In this document: piece by piece, positions 38,812 through 51,630 of the stretch
How the letters are laid out: each line of letters starts with the position of its first letter
Position numbering within the stretch: position 1 is the first letter of the stretch
From: JBDSSS01 sp963764195
GTDB taxonomy: Bacteria > Actinomycetota > Actinomycetes > Actinomycetales > Dermatophilaceae
NCBI GenBank assembly: GCA_963764195.1
Contig: CAVXRG010000003.1
Coordinates: forward strand, 744,001 to 808,000
Reading direction: 5' to 3'
DNA length: 64,000 bases
Translations under genes and position numbers: made by a program
The notes under the pieces: generated by a model
Databases searched by the model: none
Seen by the model: the letters and a program-made list of their open reading frames with translations, nothing else
What the model was told of the DNA's origin: nothing

Positions 38812-39798
38812 GTGCTCACCTACATCCTGCGGCGGACGGGACTGGCACTGAGCGTCATCTTCGCGACGCTCGTGTCGACGTTCATCATCTTCTTCGCCGG
38901 GCCCGCGGACCCCGCGCTCGCGCTGTGCCCGGAGAACCGCTGCAACGCCGAGCGGCTCGCGGCGATCCGGGTCAACCTCGGCCTCGACCGCCCGCTGACG
39001 GCGCAGTTCGTCGAGTACTTCAAGGGCCTGCTCGTCGGGCGCGACTTCGAGTACGCGGGCGACCAGGTCCACTGCGGTGCCCCGTGCCTCGGCTTCAGCT
39101 ACCACACGGGCCGTTCGGTCAACGACGAGCTGTTCACCCGCTTCCCGAACACGATCGTGCTGACCCTGATGGCCGTCGTGATCTTCCTCGTCATCGGCAT
39201 CACGATCGGCATCGTGGCCGCGGTCAAGCGGGGCACCGCCGCCGACCGCATGCTCATCGGTGGCTCGCAGGTCTTCGGCGCGATCCCGTACTACATCCTC
39301 GCGCTCCTGTTCGCGCTCTACGTCGTCACCTTCTGGAACGTGCTGCCGCAGTACAACTCCTTCTCCGAGGGGGCCGGGCCCTACTTCGCGGGCATGCTCG
39401 CACCGGCGATCATCCTCGGCCTCGTCTACGCGACGTCCTACACTCGCTACACCCGAAACTCGATGATCGAGACCTTGTCGATGGACTACGTGCGCACCGC
39501 ACGGTCCAAGGGCATCTCCGAGCGACGCGTCCTCATCAACCACGGCTTCCGCGCCGCGATGAGCCCGGTCGTGACAATCCTCGGACTCGACATCGCCGGT
39601 CTGCTCACCGGCACCCTGATCACCGAGAAGATCTTCGAGGTCGACGGCATCGGCCGGCGCTCCCTGCAGGCCCTCTTCGACGACGACCTTCCCGTCATCA
39701 TGGGTACGGTGCTCATCGCCGCGACGGTCGTCGTCATCTTCAACCTCATCGTCGACATCGCGTACTCCTTCATCGACCCGAGAGTGAGGCTGTCGTGA
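38812..39798 (+). CDS. ABC importer permease, DppB/OppB type
   Basis: The 328-residue protein starts MLTYILRRTGLALSVIFATL, the normal first helix of OppB, with a small cysteine-containing outer loop (LCPENRCNAERLA and CGAPCLG). The EAA-type loop is MDYVRTARSKGISERRVLIN followed by HGFRAAMSPVVTILGLDIAG and LITEKIFEVDGIGRRSLQAL. It partners the permease at 35822. The GTG start is preceded by CCGGAAGGTAA. The two Cys pairs in the outer loop are atypical for the family and may form disulfides. The stop overlaps the ATPase start by four bases. Confidence 0.93.
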   Translation: MLTYILRRTGLALSVIFATLVSTFIIFFAGPADPALALCPENRCNAERLAAIRVNLGLDRPLTAQFVEYFKGLLVGRDFEYAGDQVHCGAPCLGFSYHTGRSVNDELFTRFPNTIVLTLMAVVIFLVIGITIGIVAAVKRGTAADRMLIGGSQVFGAIPYYILALLFALYVVTFWNVLPQYNSFSEGAGPYFAGMLAPAIILGLVYATSYTRYTRNSMIETLSMDYVRTARSKGISERRVLINHGFRAAMSPVVTILGLDIAGLLTGTLITEKIFEVDGIGRRSLQALFDDDLPVIMGTVLIAATVVVIFNLIVDIAYSFIDPRVRLS

Positions 39799-40861
39799 CC
39801 GCCACCGCCGACCGGTTCGCCACCGCCGGGGGCGAGGCGAAGAACGCCGGGGACGTCGTGCTCGACGTCAACGACCTGTCCATCGCCTTCCCGACCGAGG
39901 AGGGGCTCGTCCGGGCGGTCTCCAACCTCACCTACGAGGCACGGCTCGGCCGGACGCTCGCCATCGTGGGCGAGTCCGGCTCGGGCAAGTCCGTCTCGAG
40001 CATGGCCGTGCTCGGCCTGCACAACCCCAAGCGCACGCAGATCACCGGGAGCATCAAGCTCGACGGCCAGGAGCTCGTCGGGGCCTCGCAGGCGACCTTC
40101 CAGAAGCTGCGCAGCACGAAGGCCGCGATGGTCTTCCAGGACCCGCAGAGCTCGCTGCATCCCTTCCACAAGGTCGGCAAGCAGATCGCGGAGGCCTACA
40201 GCGCCCACCACCGGGTGAGCAAGTCGGTCGCCCAGAAGCGGGCCGTGGAGATGCTCGACCTCGTCGGGATCCCCAACCCGCAGCGTCGCGCCCTCCAGTA
40301 CCCGCACGAGTTCTCCGGCGGCATGCGCCAGCGCGCGATGATCGCCCTCGGCCTCGTCAACGACCCCAAGCTGCTCATCGCAGACGAGCCGACGACCGCC
40401 CTCGACGTGACGGTCCAGGCGCAGATCCTCGACCTCGTCAACGACATGCAGAAGGAGTTCGGATCGGCGGTCATCCTGATCACCCACGACCTCGCGGTCG
40501 TCGCCGAGACGGCCGACGACATCATCGTGATGTATGCCGGTCGCGGGGTCGAGAAGGGTTACGCCAAGGAGGTCCTCGCGCAGCCGTCGCACCCCTACAC
40601 CCACGGTCTGCTCCAGTCGCTGCCCTCGGCCTCGGACGACCCGAGCGCCGAGCTGCGCGCGATCCGGGGTGCACCGCCGAGCCTGCTCAACCTCCCGTCG
40701 GGCTGCTCCTTCCACCCGCGGTGCGACTTCCAGGAGCTCGTCGGGGCGCGGTGCATCGACGAGCTGCCGGAATGGCGCCCGACCCCCGGTCTGGCCAACC
40801 GTCAGCTCCGGTGCCACCTCGTGGACCCCGTGGCGACACTGAAGGAAGACGAGGCCACCCA

Positions 40862-40865
<4 letters not shown>
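39795..40865 (+). CDS. ABC importer ATPase, DppD/OppD type
   Basis: The GTG at 39795 overlaps the permease stop; the long upstream frame is a shadow. The 356-residue ATPase has Walker A GESGSGKS, Q-loop MVFQDPQSSLHPF, signature FSGGMRQRA, Walker B LLIADEPTTALD and the H-loop THDLAVV. A C-terminal oligopeptide-transport domain has a CSFHPRCDF and cysteine cluster that in this family can bind an iron-sulfur cluster. It forms a heterodimer with the next gene product. The stop overlaps the next start by four bases. Confidence 0.95.
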
Positions 40866-41914
<1,049 letters not shown>

Positions 41915-41949
41915 CCGACGCTACGGAGCAGGCACCACGTCCCACGTCA

Positions 41950-41980
41950 CTGGGCCACCGGAGGATCTCCGGTGGCCCAG
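41950..41980 (+). terminator. Hairpin between importer operon and alaS
   Basis: CTGGGCCACCGGAG and CTCCGGTGGCCCAG form a perfect 14-bp stem with a three-base loop. There is no T-run. CATACT at 41984-41989 immediately after could serve as the alaS -10, so the hairpin may both end the importer transcript and lie against the alaS promoter. Confidence 0.6.
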
Positions 41981-42049
41981 CGGCATACTAGGGTGATCCG
42001 GCGGTGCGGCTCCCGCGCCCGCCCGACCCACCCCGAGGACTGCACCGCA

Positions 42050-44715
<2,666 letters not shown>

Positions 44716-44719
<4 letters not shown>

Positions 44720-45228
44720 CGGCTCCCGTGACGACGTCCGGTGGTGTGCGCCTCGGGGTCGACGTGGGCGCGGTCCGCGTCGGGGTGTCCGCCAGCGACC
44801 CCTCGGGCAGCTTCGTCCACCCCGTCGCCACGCTGCGCCGGGACCCCGAGCACGACACCGACCTGCTCGAGCTCGCCCGTCTCGCGGACGAGCGGGAGGC
44901 GGTCGAGCTCGTCGTCGGGCTGCCGCTGCTGCTCTCCGGCGAGGAGGGTGAGGCCGCGCGGATCGCCCGGGCGTATGCCGTCCAGCTCGCGGCGAGACTC
45001 CCCTCCCTCACGGTGCGGCTGGTCGATGAACGCTTGACCACCGTGTCCGCGCACCGCAGACTACGCGACAGCGGTGTCTCCGGACGGAGCCAACGTGCGG
45101 TCGTGGACCAGGCCGCCGCCGTGATCATCCTCCAGTCCGCCCTCGACGCCGAGGCGTCGTCGGGTCGACCGGGCGGCGAGGTGGTCTCCGCCGTACGCAA
45201 GCCCCGGAAGAAGGAACGTCGCAGATGA
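44716..45228 (+). CDS. ruvX: Putative pre-16S rRNA nuclease / Holliday junction resolvase YqgF
   Basis: The 170-residue protein has an RNase H-like fold start LGVDVGAVRVGVSASD with the first catalytic Asp, then VVGLPLLLSGEEGEAARIAR, VRLVDERLTTVSAHRRLRDS and VDQAAAVIILQSALD with the last acidic residue. The E. coli homologue matures the 16S 5' end; other family members resolve DNA junctions. It is overlapped at both ends by alaS and mltG (four bases each), so it is expressed with them. A basic tail (KPRKKERRR) is specific to this lineage. Confidence 0.94.
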
Positions 45229-46406
45229 AGGACCATCTGGAGTCATCGATCTTCGGTGACACGGACGACCACGAGGCGACCGGCTTCGAGGCGGAGCACC
45301 GGGCGTTGAGCCGGCGCGAGAGGCGGCGGGCCCGCAAGGAGGAGCAGCGGGTCGGGGGCAAGCCGTCCACCGTGCGGCGCCTCGTCGTCATCGTGCTCGC
45401 GCTGGCCGTCGTCGGCGTCGGTGCCTTCGTCGCCGTCACCCTCCTCCGTCCGCTCGTGGCCTCCTTCACCCAGGCCAACGACTACGCCGGACCCGGCACC
45501 GGCGAGGTGCAGGTCAAGGTCAGCCAGGGCGACGGCGGCACGGCGATCGCCAAGACGCTGCGCGAGGACGACATCGTCAAGACGACCAAGGCCTTCATCG
45601 AGGCCGCCAACGCCGACCCGAGGAGTGCCGGCATCCAGCCCGGTGTGTACGCCCTGCGCAAGCAGATGAGTGCTGCGGACGCGCTGGCCGTGCTCGTCGA
45701 CCCGAAGAACCGGATCACCTCCGAGGTGACGATCCCCGAGGGACTGTGGGCCAAGGAGATCTACCCGCGGCTGTCCAAGGCGACTGGTGTGCCGGTGGCC
45801 GACTACACCACGGCGGCCAAGGACGCCAAGGCGCTGGGGCTGCCGGCGGCCGCCAAGGGCAACGTCGAGGGATACCTGTTCCCGGCCGGTTACACCTTCG
45901 ACCCCGGCACGAGCGCCGCCGCGCAGCTCAGGACGATGGTGGGTGAGACCGTCAAGCGCCTCGACGCGCTCGGCGTCCCCGAGGCCCAGCGTGAGCGGAT
46001 CATGACGATCGCCAGCCTCGTCGAGGCCGAGGCCCGCTTCGAGAAGGACCGGCCCAAGGTCGCCCGGGTCGTCGAGAACCGGCTCGCCGACAAGATGCCG
46101 CTCCAGCTCGACTCGACCGTCAACTACGCCTCCGGCAAGCACGGCATCACGACGACGAACGCGGCGCGCGGGAGCGCCAGCCCCTACAACACCTACAAGG
46201 TCGTCGGCCTGCCCCCCGGCCCGATCGACAACCCGGGCGAGAGCGCCATCAAGGCGGCGGTGTCACCGGCCGCCGGGCCGTGGCTCTACTTCGTCACGAC
46301 GAACCCCGAGACGGGCGAGACGAAGTTCGCCGAGACCTACGCGGAGCACCAGAAGAACGTCCAGGAGTTCCAGACGTGGTGCCAGTCGAACAAGGGCAAG
46401 TGCTGA
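45225..46406 (+). CDS. mltG: Endolytic murein transglycosylase
   Basis: The 393-residue protein has a 50-residue basic cytoplasmic head and one membrane helix (about residues 52-72, RLVVIVLALAVVGVGAFVAV). The outer YceG domain contains VTIPEGLWAKEIYPRLS, LEGYLFP-like VEGYLFPAGYTF and the catalytic IASLVEAEA (Glu267). MltG cuts nascent glycan strands and may set their length. A NYASGKHGITT-type region and YNTYKVVGLPPGPIDNPG follow, as in the family. It overlaps ruvX by four bases and the aroE start by seven. Confidence 0.95.
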   Translation: MKDHLESSIFGDTDDHEATGFEAEHRALSRRERRRARKEEQRVGGKPSTVRRLVVIVLALAVVGVGAFVAVTLLRPLVASFTQANDYAGPGTGEVQVKVSQGDGGTAIAKTLREDDIVKTTKAFIEAANADPRSAGIQPGVYALRKQMSAADALAVLVDPKNRITSEVTIPEGLWAKEIYPRLSKATGVPVADYTTAAKDAKALGLPAAAKGNVEGYLFPAGYTFDPGTSAAAQLRTMVGETVKRLDALGVPEAQRERIMTIASLVEAEARFEKDRPKVARVVENRLADKMPLQLDSTVNYASGKHGITTTNAARGSASPYNTYKVVGLPPGPIDNPGESAIKAAVSPAAGPWLYFVTTNPETGETKFAETYAEHQKNVQEFQTWCQSNKGKC

Positions 46407-47290
46407 CCGGAGCGGCTGACGCGTCGGGGGCGCAGGAGGCCGGGGGAGCGCGGCGCCGCTGCGCGGTGTGGGGCTCCCCGGTCGCCCACTCCCTCTCGCC
46501 CACCCTGCACCGGGCCGCCTACGCCGCCCTGGGCCTCACCGGCTGGTCCTACGGGCGTCGCGAGGTCGACCGTGCCGGATTCGACGCGGCCCTCGACGGA
46601 CTGGACCCGGACGACATCGGCCTCTCGCTGACGATGCCGCTCAAGGAGGTCGCCTTCGCCCGGGCGGACACCGCGAGCGGGACGGCGCGCTCGACCGGCA
46701 CCGCCAACACGCTCGTCCGCCGCGACGGGGGGTGGCACGCCGACAACACCGACGTCGAGGGGATCGAGCTGGCCCTGCTCGAGGCCGGTTGTCACGACGC
46801 GACCGAGGTCCTCGTCGTCGGCAGCGGCGCCACGGCCCGGTCCGCCGTCGTGGCGCTCGCCGGGTCCGGCGCCCAGCGCCTGACCCTGATGGTGCGCGAC
46901 CGTCCCCGCCCGGAGACCGTCGCCCTGGCCGGGGCGGTCGGGTTGACCGTCGACACCGTCGCGATGGGCGAGTGGCCGCTCGTCGACGTCATCATCAGCA
47001 CCGTCCCCCCCGCGGCGGTGACCGGGTTGGCGCACCTCCCGCCGACGTCGCGCGACGAGAGCCCGCGCACGGTCCTCGACGTCGTCTACGGCGGCGGCCC
47101 GACGCCCCTGCAGCGCGCGGCGCGAGCCAGGGGCTGGACGCTGGCTCACGGCACGGACATGCTCCTGCACCAGGCCGCGGCCCAGGTCACCCTGATGACC
47201 GGACGCGCCGCACCGCTCGCCGCGATGGCCGAGGCCCTGGCTGTGGTCGTCGACCCCGACTGGGGGACCCCCCGGCGCTCGGCGCCATGA
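46400..47290 (+). CDS. aroE: Shikimate dehydrogenase
   Basis: The GTG at 46400, with AAGGGCAA upstream, overlaps mltG by seven bases and gives 296 residues. The substrate domain has CAVWGSPVAHSLSPTLHRAA and LTMPLKEVAF (catalytic Lys), then NTLVRRDGGWHADNTDVEGI. The NADP domain has VLVVGSGATARSAVVALAGS. It reduces 3-dehydroshikimate to shikimate. It is the first pathway gene in the group aroE, aroC, aroK, aroB, aroQ within 5 kb. A prepilin peptidase gene overlaps its stop. Confidence 0.95.
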   Translation: MLTGAADASGAQEAGGARRRCAVWGSPVAHSLSPTLHRAAYAALGLTGWSYGRREVDRAGFDAALDGLDPDDIGLSLTMPLKEVAFARADTASGTARSTGTANTLVRRDGGWHADNTDVEGIELALLEAGCHDATEVLVVGSGATARSAVVALAGSGAQRLTLMVRDRPRPETVALAGAVGLTVDTVAMGEWPLVDVIISTVPPAAVTGLAHLPPTSRDESPRTVLDVVYGGGPTPLQRAARARGWTLAHGTDMLLHQAAAQVTLMTGRAAPLAAMAEALAVVVDPDWGTPRRSAP

Positions 47291-47988
47291 CCTGGGCCCC
47301 GTTCCCCCCGACGCCGTGGTGGTACGTCGCGCTCGCCGTCGTCGCCGGCGGCCTCGTCGGGAGGGTGCTCGCGGCGGAGCTGGCGCGAGCGGCATACCGG
47401 CTCGACGACGAGACCGGACCCGGGCCGTGGCTGCCACCCACCGCGGTCACGGCCGGCCTCGGGCTCCTCTGGGGCCTGCTCGCGTGGCGGTTCGGGCCGC
47501 TGTCCGGCTATGCCCTGGCCCCGGCCTACCTCGGCTTCGCCGTCGTCGCGGTCGTGCTCACCTGGGTCGACGCCGACGTGCACCGCCTGCCCCGGGGGAT
47601 CACCCGCCCGGCCTACCCGATGCTCGTCGGTCAGCTCGCGCTCGCCTCGCTCGCCTCGGGTGACTGGGGTGCGCTGCTGCGGGCGGTCGTCGCCGGTGTG
47701 GTCCTGTGGCTCGTCTACCTGCTCGTCGCCGTCGTCGCGGCGCTGCTCGGCAAGGGTTTCGGCTTCGGTGACGTCACCCTGGCCGGCCTCGTCGGGCTCG
47801 CGACCGGCTACGTCTCCGTCGGGGCCCCGGTCGTCGCGACGTATGCCGCCTTCATCCTCGCGGGGGTGTACGGCGTCACGCGGATCGTCCGGCGCCGGGG
47901 GTCCCGCTCCGACGAGATCGCCTTCGGGCCGTGGATGCTGCTCGGCACCCTGGTCGCCCTCGTCGTCGAGGTCCACCCGCTCGGCTGA
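47287..47988 (+). CDS. Prepilin peptidase (A24 aspartic protease), short form
   Basis: The ATG at 47287 overlaps the aroE stop. The 233-residue protein has about seven helices. It has the two catalytic aspartates in TWVDADVHRLPRGI and GKGFGFGDVTLAGLVGLATG (GFGD). The N-terminal methylase domain with the Cys zinc site of classical PilD is absent, as is usual in Actinobacteria (TadV/short TppA type). It would cleave the leader of type IV or Tad pilins; no pilin gene is in the window. It is placed inside the aro group in related genomes too. Confidence 0.92.
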   Translation: MTWAPFPPTPWWYVALAVVAGGLVGRVLAAELARAAYRLDDETGPGPWLPPTAVTAGLGLLWGLLAWRFGPLSGYALAPAYLGFAVVAVVLTWVDADVHRLPRGITRPAYPMLVGQLALASLASGDWGALLRAVVAGVVLWLVYLLVAVVAALLGKGFGFGDVTLAGLVGLATGYVSVGAPVVATYAAFILAGVYGVTRIVRRRGSRSDEIAFGPWMLLGTLVALVVEVHPLG

Positions 47989-48069
47989 GCCGTCCGCGCG
48001 CAGCCGCCCGCCGCCGCTGCCGCGCCGTCCGGTTGACGGGCGGCCGGCGGGCGCCGTCCCGCCCCATGG

Positions 48070-48075
48070 CAGGAT
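48070..48075 (+). promoter_or_regulatory. -10 element for leaderless aroC transcript
   Basis: CAGGAT is followed by six bases (CGGGGC) and the aroC ATG at 48082. It matches the spacing seen at recN, rarA and the acyltransferase gene. No -35 is clear. Confidence 0.45.
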
Positions 48076-48081
48076 CGGGGC

Positions 48082-49302
48082 ATGTTGCGTTGGTTGACCG
48101 CCGGTGAGTCGCACGGCCCCGCCCTCGTGGCGATGCTCGAGGGGCTGCCGGCCGGGGTGCAGGTCACCTCGAAGGACCTGCGGGCGGCCCTGTCGCGCCG
48201 CCGGCTCGGCTACGGCCGCGGCGCCCGGATGAAGTTCGAGCAGGACGAGGTCGAGTTCCTCGGCGGGCTGCGCCACGGGGTGAGCATCGGCTCGCCCCTC
48301 GCCGTGCGCGTCGGCAACAGCGAGTGGCCCAAGTGGCAGACCGTGATGAGCCCCGACCCCGTCTCGGAGGAGGCGATGGCCGCTGCCGACGACGTCAACG
48401 CCGAGCGCGAGGTCGCCCGCAACAAGCCGCTGACCCGGCCCCGGCCCGGTCACGCCGACCTCGTCGGCATGCAGAAGTACGGCTACGAGGACGCCCGTCC
48501 GGTCCTCGAGCGTGCCTCCGCGCGCGAGACCGCGGCCCGCGTCGCCCTCGGTGAGGTCGCATCGCGCTTCCTCGAGCAGGCCTACGGCATCCGCCTCGTC
48601 TCGCACACCGTCTCGATCGGCACCGCGGCGGTCGCGTCCGGCGCCCCGCTGCCCACCCCCGACGACGTCGAGCGCCTCGACGCCGACCCCGTGCGGGCCT
48701 TCGACGCGGCCGGCTCGGCCGCGATGGTCGCCGAGGTCGACGCGGCGAAGAAGGACGGTGACACCCTCGGCGGCGTCGTCGAGGTGCTCGCCTACGGACT
48801 GCCGCCCGGGCTCGGCTCGCACGTGCACTGGGACCGCAAGCTCGACGCCCAGCTCGCCGCGGCACTGATGAGCATCCAGGCGATCAAGGGGGTCGAGGTC
48901 GGCGACGGCTTCGAGACCGCCCGGCGCCGCGGCTCGCAGGCGCACGACGAGATGGACGTCGTCGACGGCACGATCACCCGGCGCACCGGCCGCGCCGGCG
49001 GCACCGAGGGCGGCATGTCGACGGGCCAGGTGCTGCGCGTCCGGGCCGCCATGAAGCCGATCAGCACCGTGCCGCGGGCCCTCGCCACCGTCGACGTGTC
49101 GACGGGGGAGGCCGCCACCGCGATCCACCAGCGCTCCGACGTCTGCGCGGTCCCCGCTGCCGGGGTCGTCGCCGAGGCGATGGTCGCCCTCGTCCTCGCC
49201 CAGGCCTGCGTCGAGAAGTTCGGTGGGGACTCGGTGACGGAGACCTCGCGCAACCACGCCGCCTACCTCGACGGCGTCCGTGCGGGGCTGCGGACGTGGT
49301 GA
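48082..49302 (+). CDS. aroC: Chorismate synthase
   Basis: The 406-residue protein starts MLRWLTAGESHGPALVAMLE, the first family signature, with RPGHADLVGMQKYG and later ASARETAARVALG. A third signature GGTEGGMSTGQ is present. It converts EPSP to chorismate with reduced FMN. The length is usual. The presence of aroE, aroK, aroB and aroQ alongside gives most of the pathway; aroA and aroG are elsewhere. The stop overlaps the aroK start by four bases. It begins a separate transcript from the leaderless-type promoter 93 bases after the peptidase gene. Confidence 0.97.
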   Translation: MLRWLTAGESHGPALVAMLEGLPAGVQVTSKDLRAALSRRRLGYGRGARMKFEQDEVEFLGGLRHGVSIGSPLAVRVGNSEWPKWQTVMSPDPVSEEAMAAADDVNAEREVARNKPLTRPRPGHADLVGMQKYGYEDARPVLERASARETAARVALGEVASRFLEQAYGIRLVSHTVSIGTAAVASGAPLPTPDDVERLDADPVRAFDAAGSAAMVAEVDAAKKDGDTLGGVVEVLAYGLPPGLGSHVHWDRKLDAQLAAALMSIQAIKGVEVGDGFETARRRGSQAHDEMDVVDGTITRRTGRAGGTEGGMSTGQVLRVRAAMKPISTVPRALATVDVSTGEAATAIHQRSDVCAVPAAGVVAEAMVALVLAQACVEKFGGDSVTETSRNHAAYLDGVRAGLRTW

Positions 49303-49856
49303 CCCCCGCTCCCCGCCCCGTCGCCGTCGTCATCGGCCCCCCGGGCGCCGGCAAGACCACGATCGGCACCGCGCTCGCCGCCCGGCTCGGGACGACCGTG
49401 CACGACACCGACGCCGCCATCGAGGCCGCCCAGGGTCGGTCGGTCAGCGACATCTTCGTCGACGACGGCGAGCAGGCCTTCCGCGCGCTCGAGCGGGCCG
49501 AGGTGGCCCGCGCGCTCGCCGAGGAGCAGGGCGTTGTCGCGCTCGGTGGTGGCGCGTTGATGGACCCCGAGACCGAGGCGGCCCTCGCGGGTGCGTCCGC
49601 CGTCGTCCTGCTCGAGGTCGGGATCGCCGACGCGAGCAAGCGGATCGGCTTCGACCGCTCGCGACCGCTCCTGTCGGTCAACCCCCGCGCCTCGTGGGTG
49701 GCGATGATGAACGCGCGCCGGGAGACCTACCAGCGGGTCGCGACGATCCGGGTCGACACGGCCGGCCGCACCCCTGACGACATCGTCGAGGAGATCGTTG
49801 CCGCCCTCGGCTCGGCGGGTGACGCGACGCGTGACGCGGCAGGTGACGCCGAGTGA
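49299..49856 (+). CDS. aroK: Shikimate kinase
   Basis: Start is either the GTG at 49299 (GTGA overlap with aroC) or the GTG three bases earlier. The product is about 185 residues. A P-loop GPPGAGKTTIG (near residue 14), DTDAAIEAAQGRSVSDIF and VVALGGGALMDPE are the family motifs. The lid Arg is in RSRPLL. It phosphorylates shikimate. A C-terminal Asp/Ala-rich tail (GDATRDAAGDAE) follows the last helix. Expression is coupled to aroC and aroB by four-base overlaps. Confidence 0.94.
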   Translation: MTPAPRPVAVVIGPPGAGKTTIGTALAARLGTTVHDTDAAIEAAQGRSVSDIFVDDGEQAFRALERAEVARALAEEQGVVALGGGALMDPETEAALAGASAVVLLEVGIADASKRIGFDRSRPLLSVNPRASWVAMMNARRETYQRVATIRVDTAGRTPDDIVEEIVAALGSAGDATRDAAGDAE

Positions 49857-50953
49857 GTGACGTGACGACGATCGCGGTCGGCTCCGACTACGACGTCGTC
49901 ATCGGCTCCGGCATCCTCCACCGGGTCGCGGGCCTGCTCGGTGCCGACGTCGAGCGGGTCCTGCTCGTGCACCCGCCCACGCTCTCCGAGCTGACCGCGT
50001 CGGTGGCCCGGTCGCTCTCCGACGCGGGGTATGCCGTTCACCTCGCGCCCGTGCCCGACGCCGAGTCCGCGAAGACCGCCGAGGTCATGGCGGAGCTGTG
50101 GTCGCTCCTCGGCGAGGCCGGCTTCACCCGCAGCGACGCCGTCGTCGGGCTGGGCGGGGGCAGCGTCACCGACCTCGCCGGCTTCGTCGCCGCGACCTGG
50201 CTGCGTGGGGTCCGGGTCGTCCAGGTGCCGACGACGCTGCTCGGCATGGTCGACGCCGCAGTCGGTGGCAAGACGGGGATCAACACGGCCGAGGGCAAGA
50301 ATCTCGTCGGCGCCTTCCACCCGCCGGCCGGGGTGCTCTGCGACCTCGACGTGCTGCACACCCTGCCGACCGCAGACCTCGTCGCCGGGCTCGCCGAGAT
50401 CATCAAGGCCGGCTTCATCGCCGACCCCGTCATCCTCGGGCTCGTCGAAGCAGATCCCGCCGCGGCCGCCCGCAGCGACAACCCGCGCCTGCGCGAGCTC
50501 GTCGAGCGCGCGGTGCGGGTCAAGGCGGAGGTCGTCGCGGCGGACCTGCGTGAGAGCTCGCTGCGCGAGATCCTCAACTACGGACACACCTTCGCCCACG
50601 CGATCGAGCAGGTGGAGCACTACACGTGGCGGCACGGCGAGGCCGTCGCCGTCGGGATGGTCTACGTCGCCGAGCTGGCCCGCCTCACCGGTCACCTTGC
50701 CGGCCCCGAGGGGGATGCCCTCGTGGCCCGGCACCGCGCCGTGCTCGAGGCGGTCGGGCTGCCGACGAGCTACCGCGGCGACCGTTGGGAGCCGCTGCTC
50801 ACCGCGATGCGCCGTGACAAGAAGTCGCGCGGCTCGGTGCTGCGCTTCGTCGTGCTCGACGCGCTCGGTCGTCCCGGCCGCCTCGCCGGGCCGTCGGACG
50901 CCTCGCTGCGAGCGGCATACGCGCTCGTGTCGTCCGACGAGCCTGCTGCGTAG
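49853..50953 (+). CDS. aroB: 3-dehydroquinate synthase
   Basis: The 366-residue protein has GLGGGSVTDLAGFVAATWLR (NAD site), VPTTLLGMVDAAVGGKTGIN and NYGHTFAHAIEQ with metal-binding histidine, the normal AroB set. It converts DAHP to 3-dehydroquinate using NAD and a divalent metal. Four-base overlap with aroK upstream. Ten bases separate it from aroQ, which has its own -10-like hexamer inside this gene's last codons, so aroQ may be transcribed both ways. Confidence 0.96.
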   Translation: MSDVTTIAVGSDYDVVIGSGILHRVAGLLGADVERVLLVHPPTLSELTASVARSLSDAGYAVHLAPVPDAESAKTAEVMAELWSLLGEAGFTRSDAVVGLGGGSVTDLAGFVAATWLRGVRVVQVPTTLLGMVDAAVGGKTGINTAEGKNLVGAFHPPAGVLCDLDVLHTLPTADLVAGLAEIIKAGFIADPVILGLVEADPAAAARSDNPRLRELVERAVRVKAEVVAADLRESSLREILNYGHTFAHAIEQVEHYTWRHGEAVAVGMVYVAELARLTGHLAGPEGDALVARHRAVLEAVGLPTSYRGDRWEPLLTAMRRDKKSRGSVLRFVVLDALGRPGRLAGPSDASLRAAYALVSSDEPAA

Positions 50954-50956
50954 ACT
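50951..50956 (+). promoter_or_regulatory. -10-like element before aroQ
   Basis: TAGACT is seven bases before the aroQ ATG at 50964. It overlaps the TAG stop of aroB. A leaderless aroQ message is possible in addition to read-through from aroC. Confidence 0.4.
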
Positions 50957-50963
50957 CGCCCGC

Positions 50964-51401
50964 ATGACGGCACCCACGGTCTTCGTCCTGTCCGGGCCCA
51001 ATCTCGGCCGGCTCGGCACGCGTGAGCCGGAGGTCTACGGGTCGGACACCCTCGACGACGTCCACGCCGCCGTCCAGCGCGAGGCGCGCGACCTCGGGCT
51101 CGTCGCCGACTGCCGGCAGACCAACCATGAGGGCGAGCTCATCGACTGGCTCCACGAGGCGGTCGACACCGGTTGCGACGTCGTGCTCAACCCCGGCGCG
51201 TTCACCCATTACGCGTATGCCGTCCGCGACGCCTGCGCCATCGTCACGACGAGTGGTCGCAGCCTGGTCGAGGTGCACCTCAGCAACCCCGCCGCCCGCG
51301 AGGAGTTCCGGCACACGTCGGTCGTGGCCGGTGTCGCCACGGGCACGATCGCCGGCTTCGGGCTGCAGTCCTACCTGCTCGCCCTGCGCGCACTGGTCTG
51401 A
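50964..51401 (+). CDS. aroQ: 3-dehydroquinate dehydratase, type II
   Basis: The ATG at 50964 is chosen over a long upstream frame that is antisense in character. The 145-residue protein opens TAPTVFVLSGPNLGRLGTRE. It has the type II catalytic Arg and Tyr region (LGTREPEVYG), CRQTNHEGELIDWLHEA and NPGAFTHYAYAVRDA (catalytic His), and VEVHLSN. Dodecameric type II enzymes remove water from 3-dehydroquinate. This completes the local aro set. An inverted repeat follows at 51563. Confidence 0.95.
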   Translation: MTAPTVFVLSGPNLGRLGTREPEVYGSDTLDDVHAAVQREARDLGLVADCRQTNHEGELIDWLHEAVDTGCDVVLNPGAFTHYAYAVRDACAIVTTSGRSLVEVHLSNPAAREEFRHTSVVAGVATGTIAGFGLQSYLLALRALV

Positions 51402-51562
51402 ACCCGCCTGCAGGGCAAGCGTTCCGCGCCGCGGCAGGAGCCTGCGGGCGACGACGTCCCGGCCAAGAGCAGGGCGTGCACCAGCTCGCGACGTCGTCGG
51501 GGGACGCCTCGGCCGGGTACGGCGCGGCGCTGACGATCGGCGTCTGACCGGGAGATCAGGCT

Positions 51563-51618
51563 GCGGATCAGTCTGCGTCCGGTGTCGTCAGGACAGCCTC
51601 GGCTGCAGACTGATCCGC
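51563..51618. terminator. Long inverted repeat between convergent aroQ and helicase genes
   Basis: GCGGATCAGTCTGC (51563-51576) and GCAGACTGATCCGC (51605-51618) are perfect 14-bp arms around a 28-base loop. The loop has a second small stem GTCC/GGAC (51577-51580, 51591-51594). It ends 12 bases before the helicase stop and could stop both convergent transcripts. No T-run. Confidence 0.55.
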
Positions 51619-51630
51619 CGCTCGATCGCG

